Shown: positions 19,377-34,583 of the stretch, one piece after another
How the letters are laid out: every line of letters starts with the position of its first letter
How positions within the stretch are numbered: the first letter of the stretch is position 1
From: Thiobacillus sp.
GTDB taxonomy: Bacteria; Pseudomonadota; Gammaproteobacteria; Burkholderiales; Thiobacillaceae
Assembly: GCA_024708885.1 (NCBI GenBank)
Contig: JANJXT010000063.1
Coordinates: 117,207 to 181,206 of the forward strand
Direction: 5' to 3'
DNA length: 64,000 nucleotides
Translations under genes and position numbers: made by a program
The notes under the pieces: generated by a model
Databases searched by the model: none
Told to the model about the DNA's origin: nothing
Seen by the model: only the letters and a program-made list of their open reading frames with translations

Positions 19377-20819
19377 CTACCGGGACCGCGCCGATTCGCC
19401 CGCACGCAGGATGCGCATGGCGTCGGTGCCGCCGTGCACGCCGGCGAGGGCGCCCTCGGTGATGATGACCAGATCACCCTCGCGCACCGCCCCATGCTCC
19501 ACGAGCCGGTCGAGCGCCTCGCGGTTCACCTCGGCGTGGTCGGCGGCGGTCACGTCGAAGTCGACCGGGTAGACACCGCGATAGAGGGTCACCTTGGCGC
19601 GGGTTTCGGCATGGCGCGTCAAGGCGTAGATCGGGATGCCGGAGCTGATGCGCGACATCCACAGCGGCGTCGCACCGGACTCGGTGAGCGCCGCGATGGC
19701 TTTCACGTTCAGGTGGTTGGCGGTGTACATCGCGGCTTTGGCGATCGCTTCGTCGATGCGGTGAAAGCGCATCGTCTGGCGCCGCGCCGACAGGGTGGTG
19801 AGGCGCTGGCGCTCCGCCGCCCTGCAGATGCGGTCCATCGCCTCCACCACGCGCGCCGGGTATTTGCCGATGGCGGTCTCGGCGGACAGCATGACGGCGT
19901 CGGTGCCGTCGAGGACCGCGTTGGCCACGTCGAACACCTCGGCGCGCGTCGGAATGGGATTCTCGACCATCGACTGCATCATCTGCGTGGCGGTGATGAC
20001 CACGCGGTCGAGACTGCGCGCCACCTGGATGATGCGCTTCTGCACCGCAGGCAGTTCGGCGTCGCCGATCTCCACGCCCAGGTCGCCGCGCGCGATCATC
20101 ACCACGTCGGCGGCCTGCATGATGTCGTCGAGGCTGGCGACCGCCTCGGCGCGCTCGATCTTGGCGACGATGCCGGCACTGCCGCCGGCGGCACGCAGCA
20201 GGGTGCGCGCCTCGTGGATGTCGGCGGCCGAGCGCGGGAAGGACACGGCGAGATAATCGGCGCGCATCGCAGCGGCGACCCCGATGTCGGCGCGGTCCTT
20301 GTCGGTCAGCGCGTCGGCCGACAGTCCGCCGCCCTGGCGGTTGATGCCCTTGTTGTCCGACAGCGCACCGCCGACCCGCACACGACATTCGATCTGCGTG
20401 CCGCCGGCGGCCTCGACCTCGAGCACGATGGCACCGTCGTCCAGCAGCAGGGTGTCGCCGCGGGCGACGTCCGCGGGCAGCGCTGCGTAGCTGATGCCGA
20501 CCCGCTCCCGTGTGCCGGCCTCGGCCGGCAGCGCGGCATCCAGCACGAAGCGCGCGCCGTCCTCGAGCTGCACCGTCCCGTCGCGGAAGCGGTGGATACG
20601 GATTTTCGGCCCCTGCAGGTCGACCAGCACGCCGACCTCGCGCCCGAGGGCGCGAGCGCGCTCACGCACGCTCCGCGCGCGTTCGATGTGATCCTGCTGA
20701 CTGCCGTGGGAGAAATTCAGCCGCACCACGTCGACGCCGGCGCGGATGAGCGCGTCCAGGGCCTGGACTTCGTCCGTTGCCGGGCCGAGCGTTGCAACGA
20801 TCTTGGTTCTGCGTTTCAT
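19377..20819 (-). CDS. pyk: Pyruvate kinase
   Basis: Final step of glycolysis: phosphoenolpyruvate + ADP to pyruvate + ATP. The 480-residue enzyme has the TIM-barrel start MKRRTKIVATLGPATD, the substrate/metal segment VRLNFSHGS, the catalytic Lys signature (VAKIERAEAVASLDDIMQAADVVMIARGDLGVE) and the C-terminal domain (RLTTLSARRQTM.. ALTESGATPLWMSRI). The B domain is present. It reads towards the nuclease gene. Start ATG 20819 is conserved in sequence context. A 160-bp dispersed repeat lies immediately upstream, so its promoter may be within or beside that repeat. Confidence 0.97.
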   Translation of the reverse strand: MKRRTKIVATLGPATDEVQALDALIRAGVDVVRLNFSHGSQQDHIERARSVRERARALGREVGVLVDLQGPKIRIHRFRDGTVQLEDGARFVLDAALPAEAGTRERVGISYAALPADVARGDTLLLDDGAIVLEVEAAGGTQIECRVRVGGALSDNKGINRQGGGLSADALTDKDRADIGVAAAMRADYLAVSFPRSAADIHEARTLLRAAGGSAGIVAKIERAEAVASLDDIMQAADVVMIARGDLGVEIGDAELPAVQKRIIQVARSLDRVVITATQMMQSMVENPIPTRAEVFDVANAVLDGTDAVMLSAETAIGKYPARVVEAMDRICRAAERQRLTTLSARRQTMRFHRIDEAIAKAAMYTANHLNVKAIAALTESGATPLWMSRISSGIPIYALTRHAETRAKVTLYRGVYPVDFDVTAADHAEVNREALDRLVEHGAVREGDLVIITEGALAGVHGGTDAMRILRAGESARSR

Positions 20820-20850
20820 GGCGCGCCTCTGGCCTCCAGGGAATCAACCC

Positions 20851-21014
20851 GGAAAAAACAGTTCAACCACAGAGACTCAGAGCACAGCGAGCAACGCGCA
20901 AAAACAGGGGCTTGCATTCCTGCCTTGGCTCGCCCGATGGATGAGCGGGGAAAAGCGCGGCGATGCTCTGCTTTTCGGGTTTCTCTGTGTCTCTGTGGTG
21001 CGGAATGCAGGATT
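20851..21014. repeat. CACAGAGACACAGAG element, copy 1 (pyk upstream)
   Basis: About 164 bp bounded by AACCACAGAGACTCAGAG on the left and CTCTGTGTCTCTGTGGTG on the right, an inverted pair of roughly 15 bp. The interior contains CTTGCATTCCTGCC and TTTTCGGGTTTCTCTGTG. Two closer copies are at 36278-36442 and, inverted, at 63853-64000. No protein is encoded. Confidence 0.85.
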
Positions 21015-21077
21015 AAGCCCAAAAACCGCAGTTGAGCGCGCCCGCCCTCCCCCGCAAGCGGGCCGCGCCAGCGGCGA

Positions 21078-21500
21078 TCAGATCTTCTTGCGCAGTCTCT
21101 GGATCGTCGCCAGCTGGGCGATGGCTTCGGCGAGTTCGGCCTGCGCCTTCGCGTAGTCGAGGCTCGCTTCGCGGTTCTTCATCGCGTCCTCGGCGGCGCG
21201 CTTGGCTTCGAGCGCCTTCGCCTCGTCGAGGTCGCTGCCGCGGATCGCGGTGTCGGACAGGATGGTGACGACGTGTGGCTGCACCTCGAGAATGCCGCCC
21301 GACACGTAGATCATCATTTCCTCCGCCTGATCCGGCAGCTTCATGCGCACCGCGCCCGGCTTCAGGGTGGTGAGAAGCGGCGTGTGACGCGGATGGATGC
21401 CGAGCTCACCGCGCTGGCCGGGTGCGATCACCACTTCGGCGGAACCGGAGTAGATCGCTTCTTCGGCGCTGACGATGTCGACGTGGATGGTCATGGCCAT
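21078..21500 (-). CDS. atpC: F1Fo ATP synthase epsilon subunit
   Basis: The 140-residue central-stalk and inhibitory subunit of F1. It starts [49 protein letters not shown], the canonical beta-sandwich domain, followed by the two-helix C-terminal domain ([49 protein letters not shown]). ATG 21500 is preferred to an upstream TTG because CGAGG lies about 8 bp before it. It is the last gene of the atp operon. A hairpin-forming heptamer repeat separates it from atpD. Confidence 0.96.
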   Translation of the reverse strand: MAMTIHVDIVSAEEAIYSGSAEVVIAPGQRGELGIHPRHTPLLTTLKPGAVRMKLPDQAEEMMIYVSGGILEVQPHVVTILSDTAIRGSDLDEAKALEAKRAAEDAMKNREASLDYAKAQAELAEAIAQLATIQRLRKKI

Positions 21501-21512
21501 ATTCAAAACCTC

Positions 21513-21558
21513 GTGAGGCGTGAGGCGTGAGGTGCGGCTTTTTCGCCTGACGCCTCAC
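21513..21558. repeat. GTGAGGC heptamer triplet with inverted partner
   Basis: Three tandem heptamers (GTGAGGC, GTGAGGC, GTGAGGT at 21513-21533) lie in the atpD-atpC gap. The segment GTGAGGCGT (21520-21528) is complementary to ACGCCTCAC (21550-21558), giving a 9-bp stem around a 21-nt loop. Confidence 0.6.
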
Positions 21559-21569
21559 CCCTTACCGTT

Positions 21570-22958
<1,389 letters not shown>

Positions 22959-23072
22959 CTAATCAATTGAATTCTGCAGGGCCGCTCAAACCGCCGCCGC
23001 GGGGTTGCGATCTGGTCTCGTCATAACATTCGCTTCGCTCATGTTAGCCTCGCCCGATCGCCCCCCGCCGCG

Positions 23073-23945
23073 TCAAACCGCCGCCGCACCGGCAACGATC
23101 TCCGAGAGCTCCTTGGTGATCGCGGCCTGGCGCGTCTTGTTGTAGATGAGCTTCAGCTCGCCGATGACGTTCTTCGCGTTGTCGGAGGCCGACTTCATCG
23201 CCACCATGCGCGCCGATTGTTCGCAGGCGATGTTCTCGGCGACGGCCTGATACACCAGCGACTCGATGTAGCGCTTCAGCATGGCGTCGACCACCGGTTG
23301 CGCGTCGGGCTCGTAGATGTAGTCCCAGTGCGTCCTAAGGCTTGCCTCGTCCTCGTTTGCGAGCTTCGTCAGCGGCAGCAGTTGCGTCAGCGTCGGCGCC
23401 TGCTTCATGGTGTTGACGAAGCGGTTGTAGACGATGTAGAGCGCGTCGATGCGGCCTGCCATGTAGGCGTCGAGCATGATCTTGACCGGGCCGATCAGCA
23501 TTTCCAGGCGCGGCGTATCGCCGATGCCGGTGAGCTGCGACACCACGTTGGCCCCCAGCCGCTGCATGAAGCCCAGGCCCTTGTTGCCGATGGCGCTGAC
23601 GTCGACCTCGACGCCGGCGGCCTGCCACTGCTTCAACTGGGTCATCACCAGGCGCAGGGCGTTGGTGTTGAGGCCGCCGCACAGGCCCTTGTCGGAAGTG
23701 ACGAGGACGAGGCCCGCACGCCGCACGTTTTCACGTGCAATGACGAAGGGATGCTTGTACTCCGTGTGCGCATACGCCAGGTGCGTCGCCACGTTGGCGA
23801 TCTTTTCGGCATAGGGGCGTGCCGATTTCATGCGCTCCTGCGCGCGGCGCATCTTGGACGCCGCGACCATTTCCATGGCCTTGGTGATCTTGCGCGTGTT
23901 TTCCACGCTCTTGATCTGGGTCCGTATCTCTTTTCCGGCTGCCAT
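23073..23945 (-). CDS. atpG: F1Fo ATP synthase gamma subunit
   Basis: The rotating central-stalk subunit, 290 residues. Both conserved coiled-coil ends are present: N-terminal [36 protein letters not shown] and C-terminal [46 protein letters not shown], with the middle Rossmann-like domain ([10 protein letters not shown]). Length is standard. It lies 19 bp downstream of atpA in the operon. Confidence 0.97.
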   Translation of the reverse strand: MAAGKEIRTQIKSVENTRKITKAMEMVAASKMRRAQERMKSARPYAEKIANVATHLAYAHTEYKHPFVIARENVRRAGLVLVTSDKGLCGGLNTNALRLVMTQLKQWQAAGVEVDVSAIGNKGLGFMQRLGANVVSQLTGIGDTPRLEMLIGPVKIMLDAYMAGRIDALYIVYNRFVNTMKQAPTLTQLLPLTKLANEDEASLRTHWDYIYEPDAQPVVDAMLKRYIESLVYQAVAENIACEQSARMVAMKSASDNAKNVIGELKLIYNKTRQAAITKELSEIVAGAAAV

Positions 23946-23964
23946 GCTGGCTCCTCGGGGCGCC

Positions 23965-25506
<1,542 letters not shown>

Positions 25507-25564
25507 GTCTGTTCTCCGAACCGTGAGGTTCCGATAAATATGGGTTGGGTGCGCCCGGCGCCGT

Positions 25565-26101
25565 TCAGCCCTGCATGGCGAACGCCATGCGCTGCAGCCG
25601 CCCTTTCACCGAGCCGTCCATCACCTGGTCGCCGATGGCGATCACGACACCGCCGATCAGCTCGGCGTCGACCACCACCCGGGCGTTGACCGCGCGCTGG
25701 AACTTCGCCTTGAGCGCGCCGACCAGCTCGTCGACCTGTTGCGGCGTGAGCGGCTGCGCGCTGGTGATCGTGGCGTCGAGCGTGCCTTCGGCCTCCGCCC
25801 GCAGCGCCTCGAAGCGGGCCGCGATTTCCGGCAGCAGCGCGAGGCGGTCGTTGTCCGCCAGCACCTGCACGAAGTTGGCGCCGCGCTCGCCAAGCTCGCC
25901 GCCGGCCACCTCGACGATGAGCGCGGCAGCACGCGCCGCATCCACCGCCGGATCGGCGATCAGGCGCGCCATCTGCGGGTCGGCCGCGATGGCGGCAAGC
26001 ACCGCCAGCCGCTGCGACCAGCCGGCCAGGTCGGCGTCGCCCTGCGCCAGGCGGAACACCGCCTCGGCATAGGGACGCGCGAGGGTAGACAGTTCGCTCA
26101 T
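25565..26101 (-). CDS. atpH: F1Fo ATP synthase delta subunit
   Basis: The 178-residue peripheral-stalk subunit that joins the b dimer to the F1 head. It shows the N-terminal helical bundle ([20 protein letters not shown]) and the C-terminal OSCP/delta signature ([31 protein letters not shown]). Its start is 3 bp after the atpF stop, typical of the coupled FHAGDC gene block. Confidence 0.96.
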   Translation of the reverse strand: MSELSTLARPYAEAVFRLAQGDADLAGWSQRLAVLAAIAADPQMARLIADPAVDAARAAALIVEVAGGELGERGANFVQVLADNDRLALLPEIAARFEALRAEAEGTLDATITSAQPLTPQQVDELVGALKAKFQRAVNARVVVDAELIGGVVIAIGDQVMDGSVKGRLQRMAFAMQG

Positions 26102-26104
26102 GGC

Positions 26105-26575
26105 TTACAGCTCGGCTTTCAGCTGACCCAGCAGGTCGGCATGGGTCTTCGCATCGATCTCGCGGCGCAGGATCTTTTCCGCGCCGGCCACCGCCAGCGC
26201 CGCCACCTGTTCGCGCAGCGCCTCGCGCGCGCGGTTGGCTTCCTGCACGATGTTGCCCTGCGCCGCCGCGAGTTGCCGGTCGCCTTCTTCCCGGGCAGCC
26301 TGCTTGGCTTCCTCGATGATCTGCGCCGCGCGTTTTTCAGCCTGGCCGATCACCTCGGCGGCCTGCGCCTTGGCGTCGCGCAGATGGTCGCCGGCCTTGC
26401 GCGAGGCCAGTTCCAGTTCATTGCGGCCGCGATCGGCCATCGCCAGGCCGTCGGCGATCTGTTTCCTGCGCGCGTCCAGCGCGTTCACGATCGGCGGCCA
26501 CACGAACTTCATGCAGAACCACACGAAGATCACGAAGGTGATGGACTGGCCGATCAAAGTTGCGTTGAAGTTCAT
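26105..26575 (-). CDS. atpF: F1Fo ATP synthase b subunit
   Basis: The 156-residue peripheral-stalk subunit: an N-terminal membrane helix (MNFNATLIGQSITFVIFVWFCMKFVWPPI) followed by a long charged coiled coil that dimerises and reaches F1. AGGTGCGGAA precedes the ATG. One b-type gene is present, as usual for non-photosynthetic proteobacteria. Confidence 0.97.
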   Translation of the reverse strand: MNFNATLIGQSITFVIFVWFCMKFVWPPIVNALDARRKQIADGLAMADRGRNELELASRKAGDHLRDAKAQAAEVIGQAEKRAAQIIEEAKQAAREEGDRQLAAAQGNIVQEANRAREALREQVAALAVAGAEKILRREIDAKTHADLLGQLKAEL

Positions 26576-26628
26576 TTCCGCACCTTTACGTATCGGGGGT
26601 TAGAGGGAATTCCGCATCAACCCGCGAC

Positions 26629-26877
<249 letters not shown>

Positions 26878-26927
26878 CTAAGAAGTTGAATGATTGAAGG
26901 TCGAAAAGGGAACCGGGTTGCGTGCGC

Positions 26928-27818
<891 letters not shown>

Positions 27819-27884
27819 TCAAAAGTAGGTTTTGAATGGATACCGCGGCACCCATTCAGAACCGACCTGTCATCATTCTGCACG

Positions 27885-28271
27885 TCACCTGCGACGCATC
27901 GCCGCGAGCCAGCCGAACTGCGCCAGCATCAGGCCCGACAGCACGGGCAGCGGCGCCAGGCCCAGCAGCGCGAGGCCCACGTACAACGACACGACCAGCA
28001 GCAGCAGACGCTCGACGCTCGCGCGGATGAAAAGACGCAACAGGCGCTGCTGATCCCACTCCGGATGCCGCATCGACTGCCGTTCGCGCCACACCAGCAC
28101 CAGGGTCACCGCCAGCGCCGCCAGCGCGCCATACAACACGCCCGTGCCAACCGTCGCACCCGCGCTCACGCCGCCGATCGCCGCCACGACAGGCGCAAGC
28201 GCCGCTTGCGCCAGAGCGACCCGACGCAGGGCGGAGGGGGCCGGAAAAACATTAGCCTTGGATTCTATCAA
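27885..28271 (-). CDS. atpI: ATP synthase-associated protein AtpI
   Basis: A 128-residue membrane protein with four hydrophobic helices (ALAPVVAAIGGVSAGA; VGTGVLYGALAALAVTLVLVW; LFIRASVERLLLLVVSLYVGLALLGL; VLSGLMLAQFGWLAAM), in the first position of the atp operon, as expected for AtpI, a c-ring assembly helper. The only in-frame start near the observed length is TTG at 28271 with no strong ribosome-binding site, so the exact start is uncertain. An inverted repeat lies just upstream. Confidence 0.85.
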   Translation of the reverse strand: MIESKANVFPAPSALRRVALAQAALAPVVAAIGGVSAGATVGTGVLYGALAALAVTLVLVWRERQSMRHPEWDQQRLLRLFIRASVERLLLLVVSLYVGLALLGLAPLPVLSGLMLAQFGWLAAMRRR

Positions 28272-28290
28272 AATTAGAACGATCTATGCA

Positions 28291-28311
28291 ATCATCAAGT
28301 TGCTTGATGAT
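28291..28311. promoter_or_regulatory. Perfect 9-bp inverted repeat between parB and atpI
   Basis: ATCATCAAG (28291-28299) and CTTGATGAT (28303-28311) are separated by TTG in an AT-rich 83-bp gap. No T run follows on the minus strand, so an operator at the head of the atp operon is as likely as a terminator of the parB transcript. Confidence 0.45.
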
Positions 28312-28354
28312 GAATTTCAGCATGTACTGATGTTGCGCCGCGCAGACGCTGCGT

Positions 28355-29209
28355 TCAAAGCCGGATGCCAAGGCGCTGCAGCAGGCCGTCGAGCTCCTCC
28401 GCGCTGGCGAAGCGCAGGGTGAGACGGCCACCGCCGGTGCGCGTGGTCGCCACGTGGGCGGTCATGCCGAGCGCGTCGGACACGGCTTCCTCCAGGCGCA
28501 GGATGTCGCGGGACGCCGGCTTTTTCTGCGCCGCCGCGGCGGCGGGATCCTTCAGCCGCGCCACGCGGCGTTCGACCTCGCGCACCGACAGGCCGCGGGT
28601 CTCGATTTCGTGCGCCAGTTCGCGCTGCTGCGCGGCGGCGAGCGGCAGCAGCGCGCGCGCGTGGCCCATTTCGATGAGGCCGGCGACGAGCATGTCCTGC
28701 ACCGGACGCGACAGGTTCAGCAGGCGCAGCAGATTCGACACCGCGGCGCGCGACTTGCCGACCGCCTGCGCCACCGCGTCGTGGGTCATGCCGAATTCGT
28801 GGATCAGGCGCTGCAGGCCGTGCGCCTCGTCGATGGCGTTGAGGTCCTCGCGCTGGATGTTCTCGATCAGCGCCATCGCAGCCACCGCATCGTCGGCGAC
28901 TTCGCGCAGCAGCACCGGCACTTCGGCAAGCCCCGCCAGCTGCGCCGCGCGCCAGCGCCGCTCGCCGGCGATGATCTCGTAGCCGCCGGCCGCTTCGCGC
29001 GCGAGGATGGGCTGCATCAGGCCCTGCGCGCGAATCGAGTCGGCAAGCTCCTGCAGCGATTCGCTGTCCATCTGGGTGCGCGGCTGGTACTTGCCGGGCG
29101 CCAGTTGCGACAGCGCCATCATGCGCAGGTCGCCCTGCGGCGGCGCGGCGCTGTCGTCGCCGGACAGCAGTGCGTCGAGCCCGCGTCCGAGTCCCTTAGG
29201 CTTCGCCAT
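28355..29209 (-). CDS. parB: Chromosome-partitioning protein ParB
   Basis: CTP-dependent DNA clamp that loads at parS and marks the origin region. The 284-residue protein has the N-terminal ParB/Sulfiredoxin domain with the CTPase motif GERRWRAAQLAG and ALIENIQREDLNAIDEA, a central HTH (FGMTHDAVAQAVGKSRAAVSNLLRLLNL) and a C-terminal dimerisation segment (SAEELDGLLQRLGIRL). Its first 14 bp overlap the end of parA. Four parS-like sites lie within 9 kb (see entries at 31204, 32663, 34845, 37291). Confidence 0.97.
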   Translation of the reverse strand: MAKPKGLGRGLDALLSGDDSAAPPQGDLRMMALSQLAPGKYQPRTQMDSESLQELADSIRAQGLMQPILAREAAGGYEIIAGERRWRAAQLAGLAEVPVLLREVADDAVAAMALIENIQREDLNAIDEAHGLQRLIHEFGMTHDAVAQAVGKSRAAVSNLLRLLNLSRPVQDMLVAGLIEMGHARALLPLAAAQQRELAHEIETRGLSVREVERRVARLKDPAAAAAQKKPASRDILRLEEAVSDALGMTAHVATTRTGGGRLTLRFASAEELDGLLQRLGIRL

Positions 29210-29993
29210 GTCGTTTCTCCCTTGCTGTAAGGCCGGCGCGCGTCAGCGTTTCCTCGGCCAGGTCCATGTAGGCTTTCGCACCCTTGCACTGGCGGTCGTA
29301 GGCGAGCACCGGCAGGCCGTGGCTGGGCGCCTCGGCGAGGCGCACGTTGCGCGGAATCACCGTGTCGTACACCTTGTCGCCGAAGTGCGTCTTCAGTTCG
29401 TCCGACACCTGCTGCGCCAGCGTGCTGCGCGGGTCGAACATCACGCGCAGCAGGCCCTCGATCTGGATGTTGGGGTTGAGCCGCTGCTTCACCTTCCTGA
29501 TGGTGGCGACGAGATCGGTCAGCCCCTCCAGCGCGTAATACTCGCACTGCATGGGGATCAGCACCGATTGCGCCGCGGCGAAGGCGTTGACGGTCAGGAG
29601 GTTGAGCGTCGGCGGGCAGTCCATGAGGATGAAATCGTAGTCGTCCGCCACCTGCGCCAGCGCCACCTTCAGGCGCAGGTCGCGCTGCTCGAGGTTCACC
29701 AGGTCGATTTCCGCACCGGCGAGTTCGCGGTTGGCGGGAATCACGTCGAAATGGCCGGGCGCGGAGCGCATGCGCGCGTCGCGCACGGTCACCTGGTTCA
29801 GCAGGATCTGGTACACCGTGGGCAGCGCGGTGCGTTTCTGGATGCCCGCGCCCATGGTCGCGTTGCCCTGCGGGTCGAGATCGGCGAGCAGCACGCGCTG
29901 GCCCAGCTCGGCGAGACTCGCCGCCAGGTTGACCGCGGTGGTGGTCTTGCCGACGCCACCCTTCTGGTTGGCGATGGCGATGATTCGTGTCAT
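29196..29993 (-). CDS. parA: Chromosome-partitioning ATPase ParA (Soj)
   Basis: Walker-type ATPase that drives separation of replicated origins with ParB. The 265-residue product begins [28 protein letters not shown], the deviant Walker A with the signature lysine, and includes the Walker B region [17 protein letters not shown]. There is no N-terminal HTH, as in chromosomal Soj rather than plasmid type Ia ParA. It overlaps rsmG by 4 bp upstream and parB by 14 bp downstream, implying coupled translation. Confidence 0.97.
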   Translation of the reverse strand: MTRIIAIANQKGGVGKTTTAVNLAASLAELGQRVLLADLDPQGNATMGAGIQKRTALPTVYQILLNQVTVRDARMRSAPGHFDVIPANRELAGAEIDLVNLEQRDLRLKVALAQVADDYDFILMDCPPTLNLLTVNAFAAAQSVLIPMQCEYYALEGLTDLVATIRKVKQRLNPNIQIEGLLRVMFDPRSTLAQQVSDELKTHFGDKVYDTVIPRNVRLAEAPSHGLPVLAYDRQCKGAKAYMDLAEETLTRAGLTAREKRHGEA

Positions 29994-30685
29994 GCAGCAG
30001 ACTCCAGAACGATCAGGTGGCGGGTTGCCTCGAGGCCCGGGACGACGAGTGCATGGTCAGCGCTCACTTTCACGCCGGACGGCAACGCGGCGGCCTCTTC
30101 GTGCGGATACAGGCCCTTCATCGCCAGCCAGCGGCCGCCCGGTTGGAGGAGATGGCGGGTCAGCGTGACGAATTCCCGGAGGTCGGAAAACGCGCGCGAG
30201 GTGATGAGGTCGAAGCGGGTGTCCGGCGTGTAGTCCTCGACCCGACCCGTCACCACGGAGAGATTGGCCAGCCCCAGCTCGGCCCTGGCCTGCTGCAGGA
30301 ACGCCGTTTTCTTGGCGATGCTGTCGATCAGCGTCACGCGCAGATCCGGCCGCGCGATCGCCAGTGGAATTCCCGGCAGCCCGCCGCCGCTGCCGACGTC
30401 GATCACCGCGGGCGGGTGCAGCCCGGCGTTCGCCCCCTCCCCCTCTGGGGGGGGGTTGGGGTGAGGGCGCGCAGCGAGAAGCGTATCGAAAACCGGCACC
30501 GCTGCCAGCGAATCGAGCAGATGATGGCTCACCATGCGCCCGGCGTCGCGCACCGCGGTGAGGTTGTACACGCGGTTCCACTTGTCGAGCAGCGCGAGGT
30601 AGGCGAGCAGCTTCTGCTCGGCGCCTTCGGGCAATGCGAGACCGAGGGCGGCAATCCCCGCCTTGAGTTGTGCTTCGACGCTCAT
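29990..30685 (-). CDS. rsmG: 16S rRNA (guanine-527-N7) methyltransferase
   Basis: SAM-dependent methyltransferase (GidB) that modifies G527 of 16S rRNA. The 231-residue protein has the helical N-terminal part ([33 protein letters not shown]) and the motif I region [17 protein letters not shown]. Between these two normally adjacent elements lies an extra proline-rich segment (about residues 70-88, [17 protein letters not shown]) encoded by a dispersed palindromic repeat, so the protein is about 20 residues longer than expected here. The insert would form a surface loop. It overlaps mnmG and parA by 4 bp each. Confidence 0.95.
   Translation of the reverse strand: MSVEAQLKAGIAALGLALPEGAEQKLLAYLALLDKWNRVYNLTAVRDAGRMVSHHLLDSLAAVPVFDTLLAARPHPNPPPEGEGANAGLHPPAVIDVGSGGGLPGIPLAIARPDLRVTLIDSIAKKTAFLQQARAELGLANLSVVTGRVEDYTPDTRFDLITSRAFSDLREFVTLTRHLLQPGGRWLAMKGLYPHEEAAALPSGVKVSADHALVVPGLEATRHLIVLESAA
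30427..30471. repeat. Palindromic repeat inserted in frame in rsmG
   Basis: The + strand reads GCCCCCTCCCCCTCTGGGGG then GGGGTTGGGGTGAGGG; in the rsmG frame it encodes [11 protein letters not shown], a peptide I recognise as a product of a widespread intergenic REP-like element. The repeat is 45 bp and leaves the reading frame open. Confidence 0.75.
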
Positions 30686-32634
30686 GCGCTTTTCTTTTCG
30701 TCGTCCGGCTTCACGCCGTGCTGGGTTTTATCCGGCGCGAAACCGCGCTGAGTCTTATCCGGCACGAAACCGCGCTTGGCATAGATCAGCAGCACCGAAA
30801 TCGCCGCCGGGGTGATGCCCTGCATGCGCGCCGCCTGGCCGAGCGTTTCGGGACGCGCCCGCTGCAGGCGCTGGCGCACTTCCGTCGACAGCGCCGTCAA
30901 CTGCGCGTAGTCGAGATCAGGTGGCAGGCGCAGGGTTTCCTGTTCACGGTGCCGGTCGACCTCCTCGTTCTGGCGGTCGATGTAGCCCTGGTATTTGGCG
31001 GCAATCTCGACCTGTTCGGCGACACGCGCGTCCGCGGCCCCCGCCCCCCCGCCCGGCAGCGCCAACACCTGCGCGTACGACAGTGCCGGCCGGCGCAGCA
31101 GGTCGAACAGGCTGTACTCGCGCTCGATCGGCTGGCCGATGAGGCGGACGGCCGCATCGGCCTGCAGGATCGCCGGGTTGACCCAGGTCGATTTCAGGCG
31201 CTCGGTTTCACGTGAAACCTCGTCGCGCTTGCGGTTGAACGCATCCCAGCGCGCGTCGTCGACCACGCCGAGCGTGCGCCCGGCTTCGGTGAGCCGCATG
31301 TCGGCGTTGTCCTCGCGCAGTTGCAGGCGGTATTCGGCGCGGCTGGTGAACATGCGGTAGGGTTCCGAGACGCCGCGCGTGACGAGGTCGTCGACCAGCA
31401 CGCCGAGATACGCGTCGTGGCGGCCCGGGGTCCAGGCGTCCTTGTCCCGCACCCGCAAGGCCGCGTTGATGCCGGCGAGCAGCCCCTGCGCGGCGGCCTC
31501 CTCGTAGCCGGTGGTGCCGTTGATCTGGCCGGCGAAGAACAGCCCGGCGATCGACTTGGTTTCCAGCGAGGCTTTCAGGTTGCGCGGATCGTAGTAGTCG
31601 TACTCGATGGCGTAGCCGGGGCGCAGGATGTGCGCGTGTTCCAGCCCCGGAATCGACCGCGCGACGGCGAGCTGCACGTCGAAGGGCAGCGAGGTCGAGA
31701 TGCCGTTGGGGTAGATCTCGTGGGTGGTCAGCCCCTCGGGTTCGAGGAAGATCTGATGCGAGGCCTTGTCGGCGAAGCGCATGACCTTGTCCTCGATCGA
31801 CGGACAATAGCGCGGCCCCGTGCCCTCGATGACGCCGGTGTACATCGGCGAACGGTCGAGCCCCCCGCGGATGATTTCATGCGTTTCCGCCGTGGTGTGG
31901 GTGATCCAGCATGGGCGCTGCGCGGGGTGCAGCGCCACGTCGCCCATGAAGGAGAACACCGGTGCGGGGTCGTCGCCCGGCTGCGCCTGGGTGCGGCTGT
32001 AGTCGATGCTGCGCCCGTCGATGCGCGGCGGCGTGCCGGTCTTGAGCCGTCCTGCGGGCAGCTCCAGTTCGCGCAGGCGCGCGGCGAGCGACACCGCGGG
32101 CGGATCGCCCATGCGCCCGGCCTGGAAATTTTCCAGGCCGACGTGCACCCGACCGCCAAGAAAAGTGCCGGCGGTGAGCACCACCGCGCGCGCGGAAAAC
32201 ACGATGCCGAGTTGCGTTTTGGCACCCGTGACGCGGCCGCCTTCGAGCACGAGGTCGTCGACCGCCTGCTGGAAGATCGTGAGATTGGGCTGGTTTTCCA
32301 GGCGGCGGCGGATCGCCGCCTTGTACAGCACGCGATCGGCCTGCGCGCGGGTGGCGCGCACCGCCGGCCCCTTGGACGAATTGAGGGTGCGGAACTGGAT
32401 GCCTGCTTCGTCCGTCGCCAGCGCCATGGCGCCGCCGAGCGCATCGACCTCCCGCACCAGATGGCCCTTGCCGATGCCGCCGATCGACGGGTTGCACGAC
32501 ATCGCGCCGAGCGTGTCGATGTTGTGCGTCAGGAGCAGCGTCCTCGCGCCCATGCGGGCGGACGCGAGCGCGGCCTCGGTACCGGCGTGACCGCCGCCGA
32601 CGACGACGACATCGAAGGGATCGGGAAACCTCAT
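30682..32634 (-). CDS. mnmG: tRNA U34 carboxymethylaminomethyl synthesis enzyme MnmG (GidA)
   Basis: FAD- and NADH-dependent partner of MnmE that builds the (carboxymethyl)aminomethyl group at wobble uridine. The 650-residue protein has the FAD motif [20 protein letters not shown], the MnmG signature [29 protein letters not shown], a second signature [20 protein letters not shown] and the helical C-terminal domain ending [15 protein letters not shown]. Beyond that lies an unusual tail of three degenerate 9-residue units ([27 protein letters not shown]). A parS-like site (31204-31219) is inside the coding sequence. Confidence 0.97.
   Translation of the reverse strand: MRFPDPFDVVVVGGGHAGTEAALASARMGARTLLLTHNIDTLGAMSCNPSIGGIGKGHLVREVDALGGAMALATDEAGIQFRTLNSSKGPAVRATRAQADRVLYKAAIRRRLENQPNLTIFQQAVDDLVLEGGRVTGAKTQLGIVFSARAVVLTAGTFLGGRVHVGLENFQAGRMGDPPAVSLAARLRELELPAGRLKTGTPPRIDGRSIDYSRTQAQPGDDPAPVFSFMGDVALHPAQRPCWITHTTAETHEIIRGGLDRSPMYTGVIEGTGPRYCPSIEDKVMRFADKASHQIFLEPEGLTTHEIYPNGISTSLPFDVQLAVARSIPGLEHAHILRPGYAIEYDYYDPRNLKASLETKSIAGLFFAGQINGTTGYEEAAAQGLLAGINAALRVRDKDAWTPGRHDAYLGVLVDDLVTRGVSEPYRMFTSRAEYRLQLREDNADMRLTEAGRTLGVVDDARWDAFNRKRDEVSRETERLKSTWVNPAILQADAAVRLIGQPIEREYSLFDLLRRPALSYAQVLALPGGGAGAADARVAEQVEIAAKYQGYIDRQNEEVDRHREQETLRLPPDLDYAQLTALSTEVRQRLQRARPETLGQAARMQGITPAAISVLLIYAKRGFVPDKTQRGFAPDKTQHGVKPDDEKKSA
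31204..31219. promoter_or_regulatory. parS-like ParB loading site 1 (inside mnmG)
   Basis: GGTTTCACGTGAAACC, a perfect 16-bp palindrome matching the bacterial parS consensus TGTTNCACGTGAAACA except at the outermost bases. Confidence 0.85.
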
Positions 32635-32662
32635 GGCGGCATTTTACCCGGTCGCGGACGTT

Positions 32663-32678
32663 TGTTTCACGTGGAACC
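32663..32678. promoter_or_regulatory. parS-like site 2 (mnmG-uup gap)
   Basis: TGTTTCACGTGGAACC, one outer mismatch to the consensus (reverse complement GGTTCCACGTGAAACA). It lies in the 47-bp gap between uup and mnmG. Confidence 0.85.
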
Positions 32679-32681
32679 GAC

Positions 32682-34583
<1,902 letters not shown>

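Noticed and set aside
20851..21014. Target-site duplication around copy 1 of the 160-bp element
   Set aside because: AATCAACCC and GATTAAGCCC flank it but do not match exactly, unlike the case of copy 2.
19434..21035. A 533-codon frame antisense to pyk
   Set aside because: Shadow of pyruvate kinase, which extends into the repeat element.
23024..23046. TAACAT / ATGTTA hairpin in the atpD-atpG gap
   Set aside because: Only six paired bases and no T run; not enough to call a terminator or operator.
23720..23740. Additional parS-like site in atpG (GTTTTCACGTGCAATG)
   Set aside because: Only the CACGTG core and part of one arm match; too many mismatches compared with the four accepted sites.
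27833..27858. TGAATGG / CCATTCA inverted repeat between atpI and atpB
   Set aside because: A 7-bp stem with a 12-nt loop in an operon; could occur by chance and no second signal supports it.
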